This document shows positions 55,831 to 64,000 of a stretch of 64,000 nt of DNA, piece after piece; position 1 is the first letter of the stretch; every line of letters begins with the position of its first letter. The notes beneath the pieces are model-generated. The model did not search any database, was not told the DNA's origin, and saw nothing but the letters and a program-made list of their open reading frames with translations. This DNA is from Hydrogenophaga sp. 2FB (GTDB lineage: Bacteria; Pseudomonadota; Gammaproteobacteria; Burkholderiales; Burkholderiaceae_C), in assembly GCF_005503365.1 (NCBI RefSeq), contig NZ_SCML01000011.1:1-64000 (forward strand), given 5' to 3'. The position numbers and the translations under genes were made by a program.

Positions 55831-56561
55831 ATGACGACACTTCGCAGCATTGTGGCGGCGACCGACTTCTCGCCGGCCTCGGACGCTGTCGTACACCGCG
55901 CGGCGCAACTGGCGGCGACGCATCGCGTTTCGCTGTGCCTGCTGCTTGCCTTCGACATCGGTGCCTGGCAAATCCTGAAGGGCGTCCTCTGCGGCGTCGG
56001 ACCACCGCCAAAGGTGATCAACGCGTATGTCGACTCGCATGCAGGCGCCCTCGTCGTGATCGGCTCGCGTGTCGAACCCGCACTTTCGGGCCGAAGCACC
56101 ACCGCTTTGATGTTTGTACGCAGGCCGCCATGCGCGATCCTGATCGTGCGTGTGGGCGATGACCAGCCTTGCGACGAGATGCTGTCGGTCGTCAACCTGT
56201 GCGAAGATTTCATTTGGACCGCGTCCCTTGCCGTCAATCTGTTGCCGGCCACGCACCTTCACCTGCTGTATTCGCTGGACGCGGCATCGGGCAGCGCTGG
56301 GTGGGGCGGTCTCTGCGGCGAACCTTTGCGCCTGATGCCGGAATCGCTACATACCCAGGCGGAAGGCGGGTTGCAGCGGTTCGCGCAGCGCCTGTCCACT
56401 CGCTGCCGGCGCGGGCGATCCTGGTCGCTGCCGCGAAAATAAGCGCGGATAGTGTGGTCGCGGGCCACCATGGCCTGTGCACAGCCACCGACCAAGACCT
56501 CGGCAGCATGACTCCGAAAGTGATCGACGCTGCGCTTAGCGATGTGCTTGTGGTGCGATGA
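55831..56561 (+). pseudogene. Universal stress protein gene, shortened and frameshifted
   Basis: ATG 55831 opens a typical UspA start (MTTLRSIVAATDFSPASDAV), but the first domain is shortened: the signal sequence region jumps to a nucleotide-loop part (ALVVIGSRVEPALSGRSTTA) after about 65 residues. The second domain follows and loses frame near 56420. Its end appears in another frame (DSVVAGHHGLCTATDQDLGS, then SDVLVVR) up to 56561. The damage suggests a non-functional gene, originally a tandem-domain Usp. Confidence 0.65.
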
Positions 56562-56870
56562 GGTGCGCGCAACCTGCGTTCGCGGCCGGGACCTCGGCTT
56601 CATGGGCCTGCGCCAAAGGGGGGGGCGGACTTCCGACAAGCTGCTGGAAGCGGTACAGAGGTTGGTGCACGCCAAGCAGGGGATTTTGTTGCGCTACCTC
56701 AACACGCTGACCGCGATGGCCGGGGAAAAACCTCGACGCTCGTCTCCTCTTGCCCATCGACCTGATTTCGTCGGTGATTGACGGTCTGATGTAGGTTCGC
56801 AAGTCAGGAGATCCAGGCTGACCCGGAATCCGCAAGAGGGCTGCGCCGCCGCGTGCAGTAGCATTCCCAC
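56562..56870. other. Intergenic region, no gene recognised
   Basis: About 310 bases separate the decayed usp from the patatin gene. Frames on both strands lack recognisable products. The region probably carries the promoter of the patatin/GntP-type pair. Confidence 0.4.
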
Positions 56871-57917
56871 ATGACATCGCGCCGAATCAGGCACATTGAC
56901 CTCGCGCTGCAGGGCGGCGGCGCCCATGGCGCGTTTACGTGGGGCGTGCTGGATCGCCTGCTCGAGGACGAGCGCATCGAGATCGACGCCATCAGCGGCA
57001 CCAGCGCCGGGGCGATGAATGCGGTGGTGCTGGCCGACGGGCTGATGACCGGGGGACGCGAGGGCGCGCGCGAGGCTCTGCGGCGCTTCTGGAGCCGGGT
57101 CAGCAATGCGTCCGGGCGCGGCCCGATGGTGCCCCAGGCGCTGGGTGCGTTCTTCGGCAACTGGTCGCTCGAGGGCTCACCGCTGGGCATGTACCTGGAC
57201 TGGGTCGGCCGCTCGCTGTCGCCGCACCAGATGAACCCGCTCGACATCAACCCATTGCGCGACATCCTGGCGGCCGAGGTCGATTTCGAGCGCGTGCGCG
57301 GCTGCAGCAAGGTGCGCCTGTTCGTTTCCGCCACCAACGTGCGCACCGGCGCGCTGAAGGAATTCCGGCAGTCCGAGTTGTCGGCCAACGCCGTGATGGC
57401 GTCGGCCTGCTTGCCGCTGCTGTTCCGCGCCGTCGAGATCGACGGCGAGGCCTATTGGGACGGCGGCTACCTCGGCAACCCGTCGCTGCTGCCGCTGATT
57501 TCAGAGAGCCCGGCCCACGACCTGGTGCTGGTGCAGATCAACCCGTCGCGGCGCGAGGCGCTGCCGACCACTGCCGCGGACATTCTCGACCGTCTGAATG
57601 AGATCACCTTCAACAGCAGCCTGGTCAAGGAACTGCGCTCGGTGGCATTGCTGCAGCAACTGTTGCGCCTGGAAGGCGTGCCGCCCGGTGCGGGCCGAGC
57701 GTCGCTGTTCACGCAGGTCTCTGCACTTCGCATGCACCGCATCGAGGCCGAGGCCGAACTGGGCGGCCTCGGTACTGCGAGCAAGCTCAATGCGGGGTGG
57801 CCGTTCCTGACGCGGCTGCACCGCATCGGCCATCGCGCTGCGCAGGCCTGGCTCGAAACCAACTTCACCCACTTAGGGCGCCGCTCCACCCTGGCGCTGG
57901 AACCCTTCCTGACATGA
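56871..57917 (+). CDS. Patatin-like phospholipase (348 aa)
   Basis: Patatin-like enzymes hydrolyse acyl chains of lipids with a Ser-Asp dyad. The oxyanion loop is QGGGAHGAFTWG at residues 14-25, the nucleophile elbow ISGTSAGAMN has Ser45, and the catalytic Asp lies in YWDGGYLGNP near residue 197. A C-terminal helical domain fits the bacterial RssA-like subgroup. No signal peptide is seen, so it is cytoplasmic. In some bacteria such proteins lie with 3-hydroxybutyrate dehydrogenase; here the next gene is a GntP-type permease. Confidence 0.92.
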   Translation: MTSRRIRHIDLALQGGGAHGAFTWGVLDRLLEDERIEIDAISGTSAGAMNAVVLADGLMTGGREGAREALRRFWSRVSNASGRGPMVPQALGAFFGNWSLEGSPLGMYLDWVGRSLSPHQMNPLDINPLRDILAAEVDFERVRGCSKVRLFVSATNVRTGALKEFRQSELSANAVMASACLPLLFRAVEIDGEAYWDGGYLGNPSLLPLISESPAHDLVLVQINPSRREALPTTAADILDRLNEITFNSSLVKELRSVALLQQLLRLEGVPPGAGRASLFTQVSALRMHRIEAEAELGGLGTASKLNAGWPFLTRLHRIGHRAAQAWLETNFTHLGRRSTLALEPFLT

Positions 57918-57957
57918 CACTTCTCACTTGTTGCACTGTGCCCGCGAGAGTCTCGCC

Positions 57958-59418
57958 ATGCTGAGCATTGCGGGCATCCTGCTGTCGCTGGCGCTGTTGA
58001 TGTGGCTGGCCTATCGCGGCATCGGCGTGCTCATCCTGGCCCCGTTGATGGCCCTGCTGGCGGTACTGTTCAGCCCCGACGCGCCGCTGCTGGCCAGTTA
58101 CACGCAGGTCTTCATGAAGGCGCTCGGTAGCTTCATCGCGCTGTTCTTTCCGCTGTTCCTGCTGGGCGCGGTGTTTGGCAAACTGATGGAAGACTCGGGC
58201 GCGGCGCGCGTGATCGCCTCGCGCATCGTCGACTGGCTGGGCGCAGGCCGCGCCGTGCTGGCTATCGTGCTCGCCTGCGCGGTGCTCACCTATGGCGGCG
58301 TGTCGCTGTTCGTGGTGGCCTTCGCGGTGTACCCGATCGCGGTCGAACTGTTCCGCGCCGTCGACGTGCCCAAACGGCTGATCCCGGCCACCATCGCGTT
58401 GGGCGCGTTCACCTTCACCATGACGGCACTGCCCGGCACCCCGGCGATCCAGAACGCGATTCCGATGCCGTACTTCGGCACCACGCCGTTCGCTGCGCCC
58501 GGGCTCGGGCTCATTGGCGGCGCGGTGATGGGGGTGCTCGGGGCGCTGTGGCTGCTGCGGCGTGCGCGCCAGGCGGCGGCCGCCGGGGAGGGCTATGGCG
58601 CGGACCCCGATGGCCGGGCCCTGCTGGCGCGCAGCGTGCGCCCGCACGCCCAGGGCGAGGGTTACGACGTGGCCGAACTGGGGCCGCAGGGCGGGGCCAC
58701 GCCACCGGCGCCGCCGCCGAGCTTCGGCGTGGCCATCGCACCCATCGTGGCCGTGGTGGCGCTGAACTGGGTGTTCAGCGCCCACATCCTGCCGGGCCTG
58801 GACAGCAGCTACCTGGCCACGGCCCTGTACGGCGCCACGCGCCTGGACGCGGTGCTGGGTACCTGGGCCATCATCGCGGCGCTCGCACTGGCCAACCTGC
58901 TGCTGATCGTGCTGGCGCGGCGCAGCCTGCCCACGCTCAAGGCCACGCTGGACGCCGGGGCCAGCGCCTCGGTGCTGCCGATTTTCAACACGGCGTCGCA
59001 GGTCGGCTACGGCGCGGTGATCGCCTCGCTGGCCGGTTTTGCGCTGATCCGCGACGCGGTGCTGAGCATCGCGCCCGGCAATCCGCTGGTGTCGCTGTCG
59101 GTCGCCGTCAATCTGCTGGCCGGCATCACCGGCTCGGCCTCCGGCGGCATGAGCATCGCGTTGCAGACGCTCGGCAGCACCTACCTCGAGATGGGGCGCG
59201 CCGCCGGCATCTCGCCCGAGTTGCTGCACCGTGTGACGTCGATAGCCACCGGCGGCCTCGACTCCCTGCCGCACAACGGCGCCGTCATCACGCTGCTGGC
59301 CATCTGCAAGCTGACGCACCGCCAGTCCTATTTCGACATCTTCGTGGTGGCGGTGCTGATCCCGCTGCTGGCGCTGGCCGCGGTCGTCGTGCTGGGCACC
59401 AACTTCGGGTCGTTCTGA
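57958..59418 (+). CDS. GntP-family organic-acid:H+ symporter (486 aa)
   Basis: GntP-type permeases take up gluconate or related hydroxy acids. About twelve to fourteen helices, with ALGSFIALFFPLFLLGAVFG near residue 60, CAVLTYGGVSLFVVAFAVYP near 110 and the family segment GITGSASGGMSIALQTLGS near 395. ATG 57958 is preferred (MLSIAGILLSLALLMWLAYR) since upstream codons are not hydrophobic. By analogy with patatin-linked loci, 3-hydroxybutyrate is a possible substrate (inference). It lies 40 bases after the patatin gene. Confidence 0.88.
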   Translation: MLSIAGILLSLALLMWLAYRGIGVLILAPLMALLAVLFSPDAPLLASYTQVFMKALGSFIALFFPLFLLGAVFGKLMEDSGAARVIASRIVDWLGAGRAVLAIVLACAVLTYGGVSLFVVAFAVYPIAVELFRAVDVPKRLIPATIALGAFTFTMTALPGTPAIQNAIPMPYFGTTPFAAPGLGLIGGAVMGVLGALWLLRRARQAAAAGEGYGADPDGRALLARSVRPHAQGEGYDVAELGPQGGATPPAPPPSFGVAIAPIVAVVALNWVFSAHILPGLDSSYLATALYGATRLDAVLGTWAIIAALALANLLLIVLARRSLPTLKATLDAGASASVLPIFNTASQVGYGAVIASLAGFALIRDAVLSIAPGNPLVSLSVAVNLLAGITGSASGGMSIALQTLGSTYLEMGRAAGISPELLHRVTSIATGGLDSLPHNGAVITLLAICKLTHRQSYFDIFVVAVLIPLLALAAVVVLGTNFGSF

Positions 59419-59900
59419 AGCCGCGGCATGGTCGTCTGTCGGCGGGCTGCGGCTCGCCACTTGCGCAGCCCGCGCTTTCGTTGTCGCACTATCCGTACGG
59501 CCCCGCTCGATGATCCTCGCATCGAGATGCAGGCTCGATTGCACCAGAGCAACGAAAGACATGCAGAACACCCGCAAACTCGACCCGCGGACGGTACACG
59601 TTGCATGGGCCATGCGCACGGGATCCGGATCGAAGCCCACCCGAGGAGCCCCATGCAACGTTTTGTCCCGAGACCCGGTCCATCGGCCTATGCCTGCGGC
59701 CCTGGGGCTGTTGGCCTACGCAATCGAGGCCCAGCCGGGGTGAACTCAAGTTCGGTGCAGACCTGCACCGACAGTCCGAATGTAAGACGGCAAACCCTTC
59801 AGACCTTCACGCCGCCGAATCTTGCTCTTCTGGAACGTCCATGTAAGACCTTCCACACGCTCGTTTCTGCGGGTTTTTACATGAGTCCCTGCCTGCCCTC
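59419..59900. other. Intergenic stretch before the decayed sbt copy
   Basis: About 480 bases with several short frames without recognisable family. It separates the intact GntP-type gene from the duplicated sbtA-sbtB-usp segment, and its right end is the boundary of that duplication at about 59901. Confidence 0.4.
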
Positions 59901-60005
59901 AATCCGGCCCTGTCCATCGGCGCGGCGCTGGGCGTCACGTTTCCGTTCAACCTGCTGATCGGCATTCCGCTGTATCACCGGCTCGCGCAGCAAGCAATAC
60001 ATTGA
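59901..60005 (+). pseudogene. sbtA 3' remnant (last 34 codons)
   Basis: The frame NPALSIGAALGVTFPFNLLI then GIPLYHRLAQQAIH repeats the last 34 codons of sbtA (8048-8986), with a handful of substitutions. Homology starts abruptly at 59901, so the duplication or a deletion cut there. It has no start and is not functional. Confidence 0.85.
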
Positions 60006-60012
60006 GCACGTA

Positions 60013-60318
60013 ATGCAACTACCGGAGACAGGCATGATCAAACTGCTGACCGTCGTGTGCGAGGCCGCGCTTGAGACCACGCTTCTGCGCTACCTCGAGT
60101 CGCTGGATGCGCGAGGCTACACGGTGACCGACGCGCGCGGCAAGGGCAGTCGGGGCCGGCGTGACGCCACCTGGGGCCCGCACGCCAACATCCGCGTGGA
60201 GGTGCTTGGCACTGCCGAGACGGCGCTCGCCATCAGCGCTGCGCGAGCGCACTAAGACAACGAATCGATAATCCGGCTAGTGGCCGACGTCGAGGTGCTG
60301 CGGCCCGAGAAGTTCTAA
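60013..60318 (+). pseudogene. sbtB: Second sbtB copy, broken by a one-base indel
   Basis: From ATG 60013 the DNA is almost identical to 8994-9174; over about 165 bases I count a single difference (GAC to TAC, Asp to Tyr near residue 27). Near 60247 one base has been lost, producing a TAA at 60253. Past that point, in the corrected frame, the original end can still be read (DNESIIRLVADVEVLRPEKF) to a TAA at 60316. The truncated product lacks the last beta-strand, so function is doubtful. Confidence 0.85.
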
Positions 60319-60354
60319 GCGCTCTATTTCATCAAAGTAACCAAAGGAGTCCGG

Positions 60355-61260
60355 ATGCGTATCCTAATGCCCGTCGATAGCAGTGAGTACAGCAAGGCAG
60401 CCGTCGCGTTCGTCGCGACGCGCACCACCCTGTTGGAGAACCCCACCGAAGTTGAACTGCTCAACATCCAGTATCCGGTGCCATCACGCGCCGCGCGTGC
60501 ATTGGGGCGCGAAATGGTGCAGTCATACCACGAATCAGAAGCGGCGAAGGCGCTAAAGACTTCGGCGGCGGCGCTGAAGCGCGCTGGTGCGAACGCTGCT
60601 GGACGGTACGTTGTTGGTACCGTGGCGCACGAACTGGCGTCGATCGTTGCCAACGACCGGGCCGATCTGATCGTTATGGGTTCGCACGGCGACACGGGGC
60701 TTAAGAAGCTGCTACTCGGCTCGGTGGCAAGCGCTGTGGCCGTCTCATGCACCAAGCCACTGCTCATCCTGCGCGGGGCTCAGATCCCCAAGCGGGATTC
60801 GCTGAAAGTCGGCATTGCGCTGGACGGCAGCCCCTACGGCCTAGCCGTCGCGCGCTTCGTGGCCAGGAACCGGGACCTGTTCGGCGCGTCGCCTTCGGTG
60901 AGCCTTATTCACGTCGTTCCCGACCTGACGAAGATCGTTGTGCCGGGCTGGATTGAACGCGAGGTGTCGACCGGCATCAAGCCAGAGCAGGTCGAGGCCA
61001 TGCAGAATGCGGCGTTCGAGAACGTGTTTAAGCCGGCCCATGAGCTTCTTGCCAGAGCCGGCATCACGGCCGCCGAAGTTCGCTTGGTCGGGCAGGTGCC
61101 CGGCGATGCGATCGCTATGCATGTCACGAAGAGCAGGCTGGACCTGCTGGCGATGGGGTCGCTCGGCTTCGGAGCAGCCCGGCAAGCCCTCATGGGCTCG
61201 GTCGCGACCCGCGTGGCGTCGCGTTGTCGGACCGCGCTGCTGCTGGTGCGGGAGAAGTAG
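60355..61260 (+). CDS. Tandem-domain universal stress protein, paralogue of 9680-10585 (301 aa)
   Basis: Same length and plan as the Usp at 9680: MRILMPVDSSEYSKAAVAFV, DLIVMGSHGDTGLKKLLLGS, LKVGIALDGSPYGLAVARFV and DLLAMGSLGFGAARQALMGS. Both nucleotide loops are intact. Roughly 70% of residues agree with the other copy by eye, far less than the adjacent sbtB DNA. An AAAGGAG ribosome site precedes the ATG. This is an intact, probably expressed gene, 36 bases after the broken sbtB. Confidence 0.92.
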   Translation: MRILMPVDSSEYSKAAVAFVATRTTLLENPTEVELLNIQYPVPSRAARALGREMVQSYHESEAAKALKTSAAALKRAGANAAGRYVVGTVAHELASIVANDRADLIVMGSHGDTGLKKLLLGSVASAVAVSCTKPLLILRGAQIPKRDSLKVGIALDGSPYGLAVARFVARNRDLFGASPSVSLIHVVPDLTKIVVPGWIEREVSTGIKPEQVEAMQNAAFENVFKPAHELLARAGITAAEVRLVGQVPGDAIAMHVTKSRLDLLAMGSLGFGAARQALMGSVATRVASRCRTALLLVREK

Positions 61261-61629
61261 AGACCCGCGCAGCTGCTCGGGTACAGGGCCGTCGGCTGGA
61301 TACCGTCTTCGCCCGATCCGCACAATTTGGTTCGCTGCGCGTCAGCACGGCGTGCTTGAGCGGTTCGGTCCATCGATGATCGCACTGAAAACGGTGGGCC
61401 GCAGCAGCGTCATGTGCCTGCTGCGGTCACAGGCTGCCGGTTCAATACTTTGCTTCTCTTGTTTGGAGCCCCTACATGACTGAATCGAACGTGTCCACGA
61501 CGTCCACTTGGCACGCCCTGGATGCTCCGACCGTTGTCGCACGAGTCGCAACGACGCGCAGCGCGGCGTGTCAGCGAAAGAGGCACGTGGCCGACTTGCG
61601 CAACTTGGCCCCAATTGCCCGCCCTTGAC

Positions 61630-61701
61630 CAGTCTGACGGCCTCCAGCTTGAACTCCGGCGTGTACTTTGCCCTGCGGCGCTTGTCGTCTTGCTTGCTCA
61701 T
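61630..61701 (-). pseudogene. IS3-family OrfA 5' fragment
   Basis: On the minus strand ATG 61701 begins MSKQDDKRRRAKYTPEFKLE then AVRLVKGGQ, the start of an IS3-group OrfA (HTH_Tnp_1). Similarity ends after about 29 residues, near 61615-61630, where ATPase sequence on the plus strand begins. Confidence 0.7.
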
Positions 61702-61803
61702 CTCTCGTGCTCCATATCTTGACGTCTCCCCCGAACTCCGGATTTTTCAAAACTAGAGGTACGGTTGCTTTCCGGCAAGCCCGAAGGGGCGCAAGGAGAA
61801 GCA

Positions 61804-61899
61804 ATGAAGAGGTCGAGATTTTCAGAGGAGCAGATCGCGTATGCGCTGCGACTGGCTGAGTCGGGCACACCGGTTGTCGACGTGTGTCGCCGGCTCGGC
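61804..61899 (+). pseudogene. Second IS3-family OrfA 5' fragment, fused in frame to ATPase sequence
   Basis: ATG 61804 begins MKRSRFSEEQIAYALRLAES then GTPVVDVCRRLG, a classic IS3/IS407-type OrfA opening. After 32 residues the frame runs straight into P-type ATPase sequence (AAVTGAEVEA). An apparent long open frame to 62802 is therefore a chimera of three unrelated sequences. Confidence 0.75.
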
Positions 61900-62119
61900 C
61901 TCGCCGATGCCGGCGCGGCAGCCGTCACCGGAGCGGAGGTCGAGGCCTGCGACGACGCCAGTCTGCGCGAACTGGCCGTACGTGTGACGGCCTTCGCACG
62001 CGCCAATCCCGAGCACATGCTGCGCTGGGTGCGCGCGCTGCAAGCCGAGGGGCAGATCGTCGCGATGACCGGCGACGGCGTCAACGAAGCGAGAGCTGGG
62101 CGATGCGGTTCTCGACGGA

Positions 62120-62275
62120 AGAATGGCATAGGAAGGAGTGGGCATTTGACGAACCTGCTCCCGATCACGGTCGATCATCGCTTTGCTCTTAACAATCCCA
62201 CCTTGGTGAGAGCGCTTTCTAAAACATCAATCTCCAGCGCCAACTGGCCGATCCTGACGTGCATTGGGGCAAGAT
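62120..62275 (-). pseudogene. IS3-family OrfA 3' / OrfB 5' fragment
   Basis: Minus-strand reading gives MHVRIGQLALEIDVLESALT then KVGLLRAKR, which matches the coiled C-terminus of IS3-type OrfA. It is directly followed, in a shifted frame, by MIDRDREQVRQM, which resembles the beginning of OrfB. The rest of the element is absent. It adds another break point to this region. Confidence 0.5.
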
Positions 62276-62304
62276 CGACCGGCGCAACGACGGGGGACAG
62301 TCGG

Positions 62305-62742
62305 TCACCCGCTGCCGCCGATGTATTTCTGCATGGCCTCCGCTTCCGACAGAACCTCCTCCAGACGCAGCTGAAGCAGGTCATGGACGGTCACCATGCC
62401 GACCAGCGTACCGTTGGTCAGCACCGGTACGTGGTGCACATGCCTGGTCATCATGAGCGCCATGATGCCCACCGCTCGATCTTGTGGAGCGCAGGTCAAA
62501 ACTTTTGCGGTCATCAGATCCCGTACGGACTTATTCAACAGGTCGGGGCCGATGCTTTTCAATCCACGTACGATGTCGCGCACGGAAATGATGCCTTCTA
62601 TGGTTCTGCCGTCGCTGCTCACCACCAGGGCGCCCCCGTCTTCGAGCCCGGGGGACTGCAATGCCGCAGCGATCGTGGTGTCAGGTGTGATGGTCGAAGC
62701 GGTGCGCTTCGGCTGCCTGTCGAGAATGCGCTGAACAGTCAT
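62305..62742 (-). CDS. Tandem CBS-domain protein (145 aa)
   Basis: Two CBS domains fill the protein: residues 5-60 (TITPDTTIAAALQSPGLEDG, ALVVSSDGRTIEGIISVRDI) and 72-130 (VRDLMTAKVLTCAPQDRAVG, HVHHVPVLTNGTLVGMVTVH). CBS pairs bind adenosyl nucleotides and act as energy sensors. The ATG at 62742 (MTVQRIL) follows an AAGGAG-type ribosome site; an upstream in-frame start is less likely. It is intact although surrounded by IS debris. Confidence 0.9.
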   Translation of the reverse strand: MTVQRILDRQPKRTASTITPDTTIAAALQSPGLEDGGALVVSSDGRTIEGIISVRDIVRGLKSIGPDLLNKSVRDLMTAKVLTCAPQDRAVGIMALMMTRHVHHVPVLTNGTLVGMVTVHDLLQLRLEEVLSEAEAMQKYIGGSG

Positions 62743-62891
62743 GTCGAACTCCTTGTGGTGGATGGGCGGTGCCGGCACAGCCGGCGGGTAGGGTGGCTGT
62801 GAAGGTCCAACAGGCTATTTTTGTTCACCTGAGTTGAGTTTGAGTGAGCGGGAATCACCACACCCCCGGAACCCTCAATGAACTCAACCAA

Positions 62892-63530
62892 ATGAACATC
62901 TATAAGAATGCCCGACTTACGCTGGCGCGTCGAATCTAAATGGTTCGAGACATCACGATGAGCGCGCCCACGGCGCGTAAGTGTCTGGGCTGCTTCCTGG
63001 CCCTGGGCCAAGAAGGCCTGGTTGACGCGTCCTCGTGCCCGTCTCACGTATCTCGCGCCATCGAACCCGCCAAGGGCCTGACCCTGGTAGAGCTGCGCCG
63101 CAAGTGGCTCGTCCCATGCGAGAAGACGCGCAACGCGGTGCAGGTCCTGAGCAACGCGCACGCCTACTACGGCAATCTGGGGGGGCGCAGTCAGCGCCTG
63201 CTCACCACAACGGAGTAGCCTTCTGTTTACGAGACTCTGCGTTGGCCTTCAAAGAGCGGGGCATTCGCCACCGGTTCACTAAACCCTTCCGACCGCAGAC
63301 CATCAGCATGGTCGAGTATTTCATTCAGTCGACCCGGCGCGAGTGGACCTATTGCTTCACGTACCAGAACTCCAGCGAGAGAACAGCCGCGTTCGACGAC
63401 TGGAATCACCTCTACAACTGGCATCAGCTCATCAAGGTATCGGTGGCGTCGCTCCCATGTCCCGGCTCTCTCGCTCAAGAAGACCTCTTGACTCTTCGCA
63501 GCTGGCGGGGCCACCGGGCTGAGACGGCAG
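62892..63530 (+). pseudogene. IS481-family transposase remnant
   Basis: The start MNIYKNARLT at 62892 is the usual IS481 opening. A stop follows at once, then RKCLGCFLALGQEGLVDASS and AIEPAKGLTLVELRRKW from the N-terminal region, and, after a deletion and frameshift, the C-terminal catalytic part: GIRHRFTKPFRPQTISMVEY, YCFTYQNSSERTAAFDDWNH. The first aspartate of the DDE triad is missing. Dead element. Confidence 0.8.
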
Positions 63531-63565
63531 TCCCCGGCCACGGAGCAATCCGGTCTTGAGCGAGA

Positions 63566-63955
63566 CTACCGATCATCGGGCCGTTCGAGAGCCCGGCACG
63601 GCCCCAGCACCGTCATGCTGAAGACCGCGCGCTGCAGGTCTTGCCGGCTACCGAGCAGCAAGGTGGCCCGGCCGGCGGTCGACGTCGTCTCCATGGCGGC
63701 GGGTGCCCCGAGCCACGAGGCGCGGCCGGGCAGGGCCGGCGAAGCTGCAGGGGTGGACTGCGCGCTCCTTGGGCTGTCCGCCAGCGGCGCTTCTTGCTCG
63801 GCGGTTTCCGGCGGGAGCGGTGCTTGCCGGGGTTCCGCATCGGGCGTCGGCAGCAGACCAAACCGCTTCATCACGTACTGAAAAAGCAGGATGGCGGCAA
63901 AGACCAGCCCATAGATCAGTTCTGCAGGTATGTCCATCGCAGTCGCGCTCGTCAC
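63566..63955 (-). CDS. Hypothetical membrane-anchored protein (129 aa)
   Basis: GTG 63955 (or ATG 63937, MDIPAEL) begins a protein with one N-terminal helix (ELIYGLVFAAILLFQYVMKR), a long Pro/Ala/Glu-rich linker, and a C-terminal conserved-looking end RQDLQRAVFSMTVLGPCRAL. I know this arrangement only from uncharacterised Burkholderiales proteins. The GTG overlaps the stop of the gene further upstream (GTGA), which supports the longer start. Confidence 0.65.
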   Translation of the reverse strand: MTSATAMDIPAELIYGLVFAAILLFQYVMKRFGLLPTPDAEPRQAPLPPETAEQEAPLADSPRSAQSTPAASPALPGRASWLGAPAAMETTSTAGRATLLLGSRQDLQRAVFSMTVLGPCRALERPDDR

Positions 63956-64000
63956 TTTCTGGCGCTGGCCGCCGGATCGCCGCCGTTGCCGGCGATCTCG
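63952..64000 (-). CDS. Partial CDS at window edge (C-terminus only)
   Basis: The minus strand from the window end reads EIAGNGGDPAASARK and a TGA that overlaps the GTG start of the 129-residue gene. Only these 15 codons are visible, so the protein cannot be identified. The overlap suggests an operon that continues beyond the window. Confidence 0.4.
   Translation of the reverse strand, partial: EIAGNGGDPAASARK

Larger units (their letters stand above)
61476..62100 (+). pseudogene. Second P-type ATPase, shattered by IS3 pieces
   Basis: ATG 61476 opens a P-type ATPase N-terminus (TWHALDAPTVVARVATTRSA, then in another frame GVSAKEARGRLAQLGPNC; compare WHALDAMQVLERLQ of the intact ATPase). It breaks off near 61630 where IS3 sequence starts. 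ATPase sequence resumes at about 61905: AAVTGAEVEACDDASLRELA, VTAFARANPEHMLRWVRALQ and MTGDGVNEA. The whole middle, including the DKTGT site, is lost, and the C-terminal third is gone too. Confidence 0.8.

Noticed and set aside
61765..62802. 345-codon frame as a single protein
   Set aside because: It joins an IS3 OrfA start, a P-type ATPase piece and the antisense of the CBS gene; a chimera, not a gene.

Overview
The window is very GC-rich, uses NTG starts freely, and is packed with short overlaps of the ATGA/GTGA type. Gene families and codon use suggest a beta-proteobacterium of the order Burkholderiales (Rubrivivax/Leptothrix/Ideonella-like). That assignment is an inference from gene content; there is no rRNA or other direct marker. 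I see no rRNA, tRNA or CRISPR array. Almost every recognisable gene concerns stress survival, ion and pH homeostasis, or membrane transport, and the two ends hold degraded insertion sequences. I read it as a large stress/ion-homeostasis island that has been partly duplicated and is decaying at its edges.

Layout. 1-3000: a 50-bp tandem repeat, hypothetical genes and an IS3-family transposase remnant. 3047-10585: a divergent nhaR-like regulator, then an ordered stress block hpf - usp - terB-like - terC - usp - sbtA - sbtB - small Rrf2-like gene - usp. 10625-15639: a secreted SnoaL-like protein, a histidine kinase/OmpR-type regulator pair, and a minus-strand group of poorly known proteins (DUF4395, a 174-residue orphan, a DUF6671 gene with an internal amber stop). 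15826-24865: ftsH, a KefB-like antiporter, usp, an SLC13-type transporter, a methyltransferase, a frameshifted sodium:neurotransmitter-type symporter, and a TVP38-type protein. 24903-28571 (minus): dgkA, a Ca/Na antiporter, and remnants of an AI-2E-type transporter and an L,D-transpeptidase. 28827-31023: a zinc alcohol dehydrogenase, a lipoprotein and a membrane protein.

31081-38387 (minus): an unusual Mrp-type antiporter cluster in transcription order E-F-G-(DUF4040+B)-C-D-D-D. 38754-40690: a SagB-type nitroreductase remnant, an MscS channel and a broken small membrane gene. 40712-43450: a cation P-type ATPase. 43853-47764 (minus): hpf, BI-1-type protein, zinc ribbon, TerB-like, two small ORFs, TerB-like, Crp/Fnr regulator. 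48216-54131 (minus): a second, canonical Mrp operon (A-C-D-E-F-G), translationally coupled to a shrunken Ca/Na antiporter gene. 54128-64000: a gene graveyard with a few intact genes (DUF2934, patatin, GntP-type permease, usp, CBS-domain protein). It includes a decayed second copy of sbtA-sbtB beside an intact second usp, a P-type ATPase broken up by IS3 pieces, and an IS481 remnant.

How the parts may work together (inference). Two Mrp complexes, a KefB-like antiporter, a Ca/Na antiporter, a P-type ATPase, MscS and TerC would control Na+, K+, Ca2+, Mn2+ and pH. A sodium gradient could drive SbtA, SLC13-type and NSS-type uptake. HPF, six Usp loci, TerB-like proteins, FtsH and BI-1 fit a growth-arrest or low-energy state. 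A Crp/Fnr-type regulator is encoded inside the island, and at least two intergenic sites match TTGAY-N4-RTCAA. One of them lies directly upstream of the alcohol dehydrogenase, which suggests oxygen- or redox-linked control.
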